64,000 nucleotides of DNA from Panagrolaimus kolymaensis (Eukaryota; Nematoda; Chromadorea; Rhabditida; Panagrolaimidae): contig JAJQJQ010000007.1 in NCBI GenBank assembly GCA_028622995.1, forward strand, positions 7,502,001 through 7,566,000, read 5' to 3'. The notes beneath the pieces are model-generated. The model ran no database searches. It saw nothing but the letters and a program-made list of their open reading frames with translations, and was not told the origin of the DNA. Each line of letters begins with the position of its first letter. Positions within the stretch are counted from its first letter, which is position 1. The position numbers and the translations under genes were made by a program. Of this stretch, positions 56,697 through 64,000 are shown in pieces.

Positions 56697-58661
56697 TTAA
56701 AATTTAGCAAAACTAGGACATATTTTTTTGGTGTTTGGATATAATTTATCCATCCTTTTATTAAATTTTCTTAAAACACTATTTGCGCCATGTTGAAACA
56801 AATATTTTTTAACATAATGTGAAAAGCGATTTTGTCTAACAGTTTTAATACCCGGATGATACATAAATACATCATTCATTATAGCAAATTGATAACCCGC
56901 TCGACACATTTCCCATCGCTAAAATATAAATTTTTTACATAGCTCTAAAAAATTTAAATGGCTTTGACTTACTAAAACAGTGTTATCCCTTAAAGGATAA
57001 GAAAAACTTTGATCATGAAAAGGTATATTTGTTAACGAAACAAATTGAGGCTCCCATTCATGATTTTTATATCTAAAAAAATTGATTATTAAAAATTCTT
57101 ATTTTTTAGTTTCTAAAATGAATAAAATATTTCAACCTTTCGTACCAAGACTTCTTCAGGTCCTAGGTGGAAAATATACTTTAGCATTTTTCGCCTCAAG
57201 ACAAATACATTTTTTTGCTCGTTATGAGTAAAAAATAAAAAATTTCTTGTTTTTTTTGTCTTTCGGGGTTTTTTTTCTACAACTAAAAAAAAGCTCACGG
57301 TTGATAAAATTGTATTGAGGCCGAATCAGGATTTTCTGCTGTATTATTAAACCATTCATCTAAATGTGGAATAGAATGAGCTCCATAAAATTTATGAAAT
57401 TCTTGAGCTGCTTTAATTTTATAAAATCTTTCCAATTCATCTTTATCATATTGCCTTCTAAAAAATAAAATTGCCAGTCAATTTTTTTAAGTAAATTTTT
57501 TTTTGTAGAAACTTGCATTTCTTTTGAGTTACTTATTTCAAAAATTCGATACACTAACACAGTTTTTTGTTCATGAGGCAAAACATGTTCCGCTAAATTT
57601 AAAGTTAATTTTTCAAAATTTTTACTAAACATATGATCCATATCTGCCATTACTATGTATTTAGTTGTGGCCATCTAAAAAAGTTATTTTTTAAGGACAA
57701 AAAAACTTTAAACTGACTTTTCTGGCTAAATTTCTAGCAAAATTTATTGGATATTTTGCCATTCTTTCGATTAATTCATTTGGATTATATGAATGTTTAC
57801 TGCAATCTATTTTTTTGGTGGATAATTCAGCCAAATAACAAAAACCTTTGGGAAGCAAGAAATGCACGCTAAGTTTTTGTAAAGCCTTAATATTAGTTTT
57901 ACGCATTTGGTCTATCTGTAAAATGACCTTCAAGTTTACTGCTTTTTAAAATCGGGCGAAAGAAACTTACATAAAATTTCGTGCATAAAAAATCTTCAAC
58001 AATTGCGTCTTTGTCTATTATTGAAATAGTAATTGAAATTGGACCATCCCAATTTTTAACCTAAAATATAAATATTTTTGGTTATTTTTCTAAAATTTCG
58101 CCGCGGGACTCGTAGTCTCAGAAGTTAATTTTTTTTATCTGGTTTTGGTTATAAAAAAAACGGTATTTTATGCAAATTTTGTTTACCTTTTTACCAAACT
58201 TACAGGAAATTAAAAGGCTTTTTTAAAATAACTTTTTTTTATTGATTCGAAAGTTAAAAAAATACCCAATTAATTTTCCAATTTTTAAAAGATGTTATAA
58301 TTTTTTTTTTGAGAACCATTTCTTTATTGGATCTAAACTCTATTAAAACTTATATTTAATCATTCCTTACATGATTAGGCAGAGATCCAAATAGCTTATC
58401 ATGAGAGCTATGTAATACTAAAGTAATACGTTCAAATTCTTTAATAGATTTTTCAAATACATTAGAAATAAAACAAAATTTATTATCATATATTTCTTTT
58501 GGATTATAATGATTACTTAATTTACTCTCCACCGTTTTACCACCACTTCCACTTCCACCATAAGTTGAAAAATAATGAATATGCCAAAATAAAAAAGATA
58601 AAAACAATATTAAACAAAAATATACAAATTTATAATTACGAAGTTTATAAACTGTTGGCAT
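56697..58661 (-). CDS. GT49 family glycosyltransferase (B4GAT1/LARGE-C-terminal-like)
   Basis: Exons 58661-58371, 58060-57971, 57915-57718, 57674-57517, 57457-57299, 57072-56973 and 56918-56697 give 405 residues. A signal anchor ([15 protein letters not shown]) is followed by a Gly/Ser stem, then the GT49 core: [27 protein letters not shown], the metal site VMADMDHMF (Asp204 and Asp206), [11 protein letters not shown], and [20 protein letters not shown]49 members include the beta-1,4-glucuronyltransferase B4GAT1 and nematode BGNT proteins that act on matriglycan and related chains; donor and acceptor here are unknown. Intron 57458-57516 requires a GC donor (AT/GCAAGT); the overlapping GT gives an immediate stop. 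Length is near the family norm. Confidence 0.9.
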
Positions 58662-59794
58662 AATAATTGTATTTAGAATCTAAAACTAAGAAAGTTAACC
58701 AAATTTCTGAAATCTGTTAATTTAAGAAAGAATCGATTATTAACGAAAAATTTTTTAGCGATCAAAAAAGTTTAAAAAATAATATGTAGAAACTCAAAAA
58801 CGCTTTAAATTTAATAAATTAAAAATCAACATATTTGTTATTTTAAATCAAAAGCTTATTTAACAAAAATAAATTTAAGGACCTAATTGACTCTCGCTAT
58901 TGAGAGGTGTCCTGAACGAACGGGATTATGTTAAAAACCCTGATATTAATTTGAACTTTTTTAGTGTAGTTTTTTAATCGGGTTGAAAAACATAAAAGTT
59001 AACACTTTCGATCGGTCTGAAAACTTTTTATAAACTCCCTATGTTATAGCTATAGACGAAGTTGTTTGGTATTAATTAGCCTTCTATAAAAAAAATTATT
59101 TTTTGGTATTTCCCTAACACACGATCTTTCCATTTCGCCCACATATTTTATCCAAAGAAAAACGATTTTGTACCGACAAAAAAAAATTAAAACTGCTTAT
59201 TTCGTTTTGTTCTTTTTTTTCGAATGAACGACAAAACAAAAAATTATTTAAATGCTGTTTAACTTTTTTTGTTAATAGTGACGTTTTTTTAATGTGTGGA
59301 CTTAAAGAACATTTTTGGAGTTTTTTATATATATCAGAACTTTGACGTTTGCCGAACAATAAACTTTCATATATTTAAATGTTTTTTTTATTATTATTTC
59401 TGTCTGGATTAAAAATCAATCAAAAACAAAAAAAAACAGTAAAGTACTTTGGCTAAAAATTTTTTTTCTCTATCTGGAGGAATAAAAAGCCTAAACCAAC
59501 AAACAACAAAAAAAATTGAACATTGTTTATTATTGAATTAAAAAATTTGAATTAAAAAATTGATAATAAACAATAAATTGTTATTTTTCTCTGAAATATT
59601 TTTTTGCTCCAATCAAAAAATACCAATCTTATTTATAAAAATTTATTTAAATTTTTGATTTTGTTGCCAAAAATAGTTCTTCGAAAACAAAAATTAAGCT
59701 TAAAAAGTTTTTAAAAAAATTAAAGGTATTAAAAAAATATTATTTAATTTTTTAATTTTTATAAAAACTCCTCCATTTTAGTTTCTTTTCAAAA
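58662..59794. other. Divergent intergenic region
   Basis: About 1.1 kb between the GT49 and DUF273 genes. An 81-codon frame at 59114-59359 has no support. No repeat is recognised. Confidence 0.5.
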
Positions 59795-61405
59795 ATGAAG
59801 CTATATTTTCATCCGAGACCAAGAATATTTTTGAAAATTCTTCTCATTTGTTTAACTTTGGTGGCTTTAAAATTCACCCTTTTCAACAATAAAATATATC
59901 CAGAAAAACCACAAATAAGTAAGTTTTTGTCAAAAAAAAAAATTATAGTAACTTATTAATGGATTTTTTTAGATGCGAGACCGGCTGTTTTGACAGTAAT
60001 AAATAATTTAAAAGAAATATCTAATTTTGAATTAGCTCAAAATACATGGAAATGTTATTGCAAAATATTTAATTACAAATATATTTTAGTTGTAATGGAA
60101 ACTTCGCCGGATTTAAAAGAAAAATGTCCACAAAAAGATGAAAGTTTTTAGATTGATTTACCAAACATTTTTTCCAAAAAAAATATTTCATAACTATATT
60201 TTTTTAGATTATGTTTCGAAGACATTGTGTCACAGTAAATATTCTTAAACAAAATCCAGATATTCCATATATTTTATTTCTTGACGCTGATATGGGTGTT
60301 GTAAATCCCAGGCATTTAATTGAAAGTTATATTGATCCATATTATGATTTATTTTTTTATGAAAGAATTTTTTCTCCTGAAATTGCTGCAGGTAGTTATA
60401 TTGTCAAGTGAGTCTCAACATATTTAAAAAAGATTAAAAGAAAAAATCATAATAATAAAATAATTTTGGCTGATTTTTCAAAATATTTTTTTTCTGAAAT
60501 TTACTTTTTTTCTTTAAAAACTCATTTAATTAAAAAACCTTTTTTCTAAATAATTAGAATTTTAAACTATGGTTTTTCTAGAAACACTCCTTATGCGATG
60601 GGATTTTTGGAAGATTGGGCGGCATATGATAGCAAAGTACCCAAAAGTTTTCATGGTAGTGACAACGCAGCTTTACACGTTCGCTTTTAATTTCCTAAAA
60701 AAACATATTTATAAAAAGTTTCTTTTTTTATAGCAAGTTTTTGTTGATCGTTTTGCTCCAAATCATGAAGGAAATGAAACATGCGGAAAAATATGGGAAA
60801 AATCAAAGTTAGTTTTGTATTTCCTAATTTTTACCAAAAAAACGTAGCTTTCGCAATTTTCTGTAAATAATTGTTTTTTTTTTGTTGTAGCTTTAAGGTT
60901 TTTATTTGCTAACATTTTTAACGCTAAAATAAATAACCCTTTTAAATGTTTACTTTTTCTTTATTTTTACAGAAATTGGGAAAATGTCAAAGCTTTTGTT
61001 GCATGCGCCCGAGCTATAGTTAAAAATAATTTGACATTTGATCGAATAAAAATTGCTGGAAAAATTTCAAGGACTTCATGGACCCGAGATGGATGGTTAA
61101 CGAATTCCAAATGGGCTTCAAAAGATTTTATTCTTCATGGTTGGAAAGAATCCAAACATGATAAACCTGCATTTGGACGATGGTCGAGTCCATTTACGAA
61201 TAAAGCTGATTTCTCGCTGGATAAATGTTCCATGAATCAACCAGATCCATATATAAATTGGGAATATAATAAAAAATTAATTAAACCTGAAGAATGGGTT
61301 AAAACTGAAATCGAGTTGGAAGCAGCGAAAGCAAAGATAAAATATATCGATGTCGCTGAAAATTTGTTGCTTAAATCAAAATCAATTAAGAAAGTTAGAA
61401 AATAG
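59795..61405 (+). CDS. DUF273 family putative glycosyltransferase
   Basis: Exons 59795-59918, 59973-60139, 60208-60407, 60582-60678, 60734-60807 and 60973-61405 give 364 residues. A signal anchor lies near residues 11-28. The nematode DUF273 family is predicted to be a GT-A type transferase; shown here are FRRHCVTVN, LFLDADMGVVNPRH with the Asp123-x-Asp125 metal site, FFYERIFSPEIAAGSY, HGSDNAALH, and the terminal WTRDGWL and ILHGWKES segments. At exon 2 the boundary that keeps the frame is AAAGAT/GAAAGT, a GA donor; the adjacent GT shifts the frame to an early stop. So the gene either splices a rare GA-AG intron or is disabled by one base. A near-copy of the last exon lies at 61848-62268. Confidence 0.82.
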
Positions 61406-61847
61406 GATTTTTATTTTTTTTGAAAATGAAAATATTTATGTTAGTTTGTTTTTTAAAAATAGCAAACATTAGCCTAAAGTCTCCAAATTCTCAATGTTAG
61501 AGAATTACTTTTTCGTTTTAAGAAAAAGAATCTTTTTCGTGGCAAGAGTATTAGTCATCTTTGTTTTTGGGGTAATATCTACAATATTTTCAAAGGCAGA
61601 GAATTATTTATTTTTTCTTTAATCTTCAAACTCACTTTTGCTATATGTATTTTTTGTCTGTTACTTTTTTTATGTTTTCCTTTGGACTTGCCTTTGTTGC
61701 TTGATTTGTTTTGTTATTGTCTGTTTTTGATGCTTAAATAAATTAATTTATTAAAAAAAACTAAAGTTTACTAACACCCCAAATTCTCATCCTAAAAAGT
61801 ATTTCGGCCAACCACTTTAATAATAAAAAATGAAATTTGTTTTGCAG
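61406..61847. other. Spacer between two copies of the DUF273 last exon
   Basis: T-rich, with AAATAAATTAA near 61736-61746. No DUF273 exons 1-5 are present here. Confidence 0.6.
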
Positions 61848-62268
61848 CAGTTGGGAAACAGTAAAATTCTATGTTGCATGTGCCCGAGCCATCGTCAACT
61901 TTAGCCTTACATTTGATCGAATAAAAATAGCTGGAAAATTTTCAAGATCTTCATGGACCCGAGATGGATGGTTAACGAAATCCAAATGGTCTCCAGTGGA
62001 TTTTATTTTTCATGGTTGGAAGCAATCGAAAAGGAATCGATGGTCCTATGTTAGATGGTTGAATCCATTTCAACATGGATCGGATTTTAATATTTCTCGT
62101 TGCTCCTTCGAACAGCCATATCCATTTGAAAATTGGAAATATAATCCTAAATTTATTAAAACTGAAGAAAATATTTTTAAATTGATTCAATCTGAATCAT
62201 TGGGAGTTAAGAAAAAATATGTTGATCCTGCTATAATTTTAATTAATAATTCCAAAAAGGCAACTTAA
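61848..62268 (+). pseudogene. Duplicated DUF273 terminal exon (possible alternative last exon)
   Basis: After a good TTTTGCAG acceptor (61840-61847) the frame runs to a stop at 62268, starting in the same phase as exon 6 of the DUF273 gene just upstream. The segments SSWTRDGWLT and FIFHGWKQSK mirror SWTRDGWLTNS and FILHGWKES of that exon, while the C-terminal 40 residues have diverged. No other DUF273 exon precedes it. It could be spliced from exon 5 as an alternative terminal exon, or be the remnant of a second gene. The intact acceptor, phase and open frame favour the first reading or recent duplication. Confidence 0.65.
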
Positions 62269-63480
62269 AGGTTTTTGATAACTATTTTTTTGTTGTTGGT
62301 AAAAATGTCTTTGGACAATAAATGCTTTTTTTGTTTTTTTAAATTTAATTTGATTCTTTGCACTTTTAGCTAATCGACTTCAAAATATAATCAGCATTGA
62401 ATTTAGAATATTTGAATTTACTTTTTCGACTTTTGAGATTAATCTTTTTATTTTTTAATTTTCAAAATTTTAACATCATTTTAATCCAAAGAAAATTCAA
62501 TCGAGCAAGAACCGATTTATGTGTTTGAAAAAAATTGCATAATTTAGTGATAAAAAATAATCTGATTTGAACGTTAAAACAATGGAAATAACAATGACGA
62601 ATTTTAAAATTCCAAATGAAACAACAAACTAATAAGCTTATTTAAATGATAACACCCCAAATAAAATAAAATTAAATCAAAATTATTATTATTATGGGTT
62701 TAAAGCAAGAACACTCTAAAAAATGTATATTCATAATAACTTTGTGAAATGATAAAAATTAATCCTTATATTATTATAAACTTTTTTTGATCATCGCATT
62801 AGAGTAGAAAAAAAAGTAACAACAAAAATTTAGGGTAAAAATTTTTTTTAAAAGAATTTAGTAACATAAATCTAAAATTTACTTTAAAATTACAACTTCT
62901 GTATTATGCTTGTTGTTATTAAGGCGCCGGGTTTTGAGATATCCAAATCACAAAATTGCTCATCAATGAGTTTGTTGGTTTTTTCATTTAGTAGAAAAAA
63001 AGTAGTAAGAAGCAAGCAAGCTTTGGCTTTATAATTTTAGATGAAACTAAAAAAAAAGAAGAAATAATGAAAATGTGTGTTTATATCAGCAAAGTTGATT
63101 GATTTTAAATTTATTTATGAAATTATGTCAAAGTCTAAAATTACAGTCCATTTTTGTATTCTTTGTCTATTATTTCAACAACGTTGACTAGAATGGCAAG
63201 TTTCAAGTTTAGATTTGAAAAAATAATACGTCACTTTTTTTTATACCACACATGCACGTGTCTACTACATTGACACGTATCAATCTATATGTATTGTAAT
63301 TCAAATTAGAAAAAATGACACGCCTTTGCATAAGTGTTTTAGTACTATTTTTTTTGTTACAAACATCACAATATCGACGATTTTAAAGTTTTTTAAAACA
63401 TTTACAAAATTTTTTTTTATTGATTCTTTATTTTTCTTAAAAACTCACATCTAAAGAGAATAATAAAAATAAAGAAAAAT
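62269..63480. other. Intergenic
   Basis: About 1.2 kb, strongly AT-rich, upstream of the last gene. No supported feature. Confidence 0.5.
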
Positions 63481-63979
63481 ATGAGAGAAATATTTTGTCG
63501 AGTTGGTCCTAAAACGATTATTCTTCAATTTATTTTTGTAATTTGTGTTATAATTTATTTAGTATTTTCTGATAAAATTACTTCATATTCTTCGGTAGGA
63601 AATTCGGCAGAAGCTTCTAAATCAAATCTTTCAACAATGGCTTCCCTTCGCCAATGTCTTAATTTGGCGTACGATCAAAAAATCAATGATACAAATTACA
63701 TAGAAAATTATCGAAGCTGTGTAAAAGCATTTATGCATGATTTAAAATTAGATTCATTTTTTATGGGAAGATTTGGAGAATTTAAAAAGTTTTTACCCAT
63801 GAATCGATTATATCCTCAAAGCCAATGTCGATGGTTGACTGTCGGAATTGGCGGCACAGTGGAAGCTGAAAAAGAATTTAAAGAAAAATATCCTGATTGT
63901 CAATTATTTGGTGTTGAGCCTTCACCCGATCAATATATTGGATTTGATCAATATGGAACTGTTATTCCTTATGGAGTTG
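63481..63979 (+). CDS. Methyltransf_21/FkbM-like membrane protein, N-terminal part
   Basis: The first exon runs from ATG 63481 to a donor at 63979/63980 (GTTG/GTAAGT); the gene continues beyond the window. It encodes 166 residues: a signal anchor (ILQFIFVICVIIYLVF), a stem, then the start of a Rossmann methyltransferase domain with CRWLTVGIGGTVEAEKEF and CQLFGVEPSPDQ, the SAM-binding loop and acidic strand. The same order appears in the gene at 42180-43941 (TFGIGQDITNE and FLGFDPDP). A SAM-dependent methyltransferase acting in the secretory pathway is inferred; no substrate is known. Confidence 0.82.
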
Positions 63980-64000
63980 GTAAGTTTGACTAAAAAGAAT

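Noticed and set aside
59114..59359. 81-codon minus-strand frame
   Set aside because: Lys/Ser-rich, no family, no neighbouring exons.

Overview
The window is nuclear DNA from a nematode, most likely a free-living rhabditid or panagrolaimid (the family-level placement is inference). The evidence is very AT-rich sequence, many 40-60 bp introns ending in TTTTAG or TTTCAG, and a dense set of families expanded in nematodes: acyltransferase-3/SGNH (OAC) proteins, DUF229, DUF273, GT92 (DUF23), MATH-BTB, nuclear-receptor fragments and Methyltransf_21-like enzymes. Gene models were built by hand from splice signals, reading-frame arithmetic and paralogue comparison, so exon ends are predictions.

Region 1 (1-10.3 kb): the 5' end of an OAC gene, a solo LTR with a 5-bp target duplication, two DUF229 genes in inverted orientation flanking a hexosaminidase-D-like gene whose catalytic Asp-Glu pair reads Tyr-Gln, and an orphan SGNH half of an OAC gene. 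Region 2 (10.9-26 kb): a mobile-element zone. It holds a nuclear-receptor relic with an in-frame stop, a 6.5-kb hAT element (8-bp TSD) containing a nested 5.1-kb EnSpm/tnp2-like element with two intact-looking divergent genes, two more elements with 8-bp TSDs that split a single unrecognised exon, and a 2.3-kb LTR retrotransposon (gag and protease only, identical LTRs, 5-bp TSD) inside an exon of an OAC gene. Region 3 (26.9-36 kb): a full OAC gene convergent with the broken one, a MATH-BTB gene, and a GT92 gene.

Region 4 (36.6-52 kb): two tandem GT92 paralogues with matching exon lengths, a Methyltransf_21-like membrane protein, a minimal CTP:phosphocholine cytidylyltransferase, a full OAC gene and a core-1 galactosyltransferase. 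Region 5 (52-64 kb): a fold-back element with about 540-bp arms and a transposase remnant, a degenerate minisatellite, a GT49 glycosyltransferase, a DUF273 glycosyltransferase with a duplicated last exon, and the start of a second Methyltransf_21-like gene.

Most non-mobile genes encode type II or polytopic membrane proteins that build or modify glycans (galactosyl-, GT92, GT49 and DUF273 transferases, O-acyltransferases, sulfatase-like DUF229, hexosaminidase-like) or make CDP-choline. The window therefore reads as a cluster of surface-glycan and phosphocholine genes invaded by recent transposons. The most unusual general feature is splicing. Six of about 63 host introns need a GC donor, five of them exactly GCAAGT, and one more needs GA (GAAAGT), to keep the frame.
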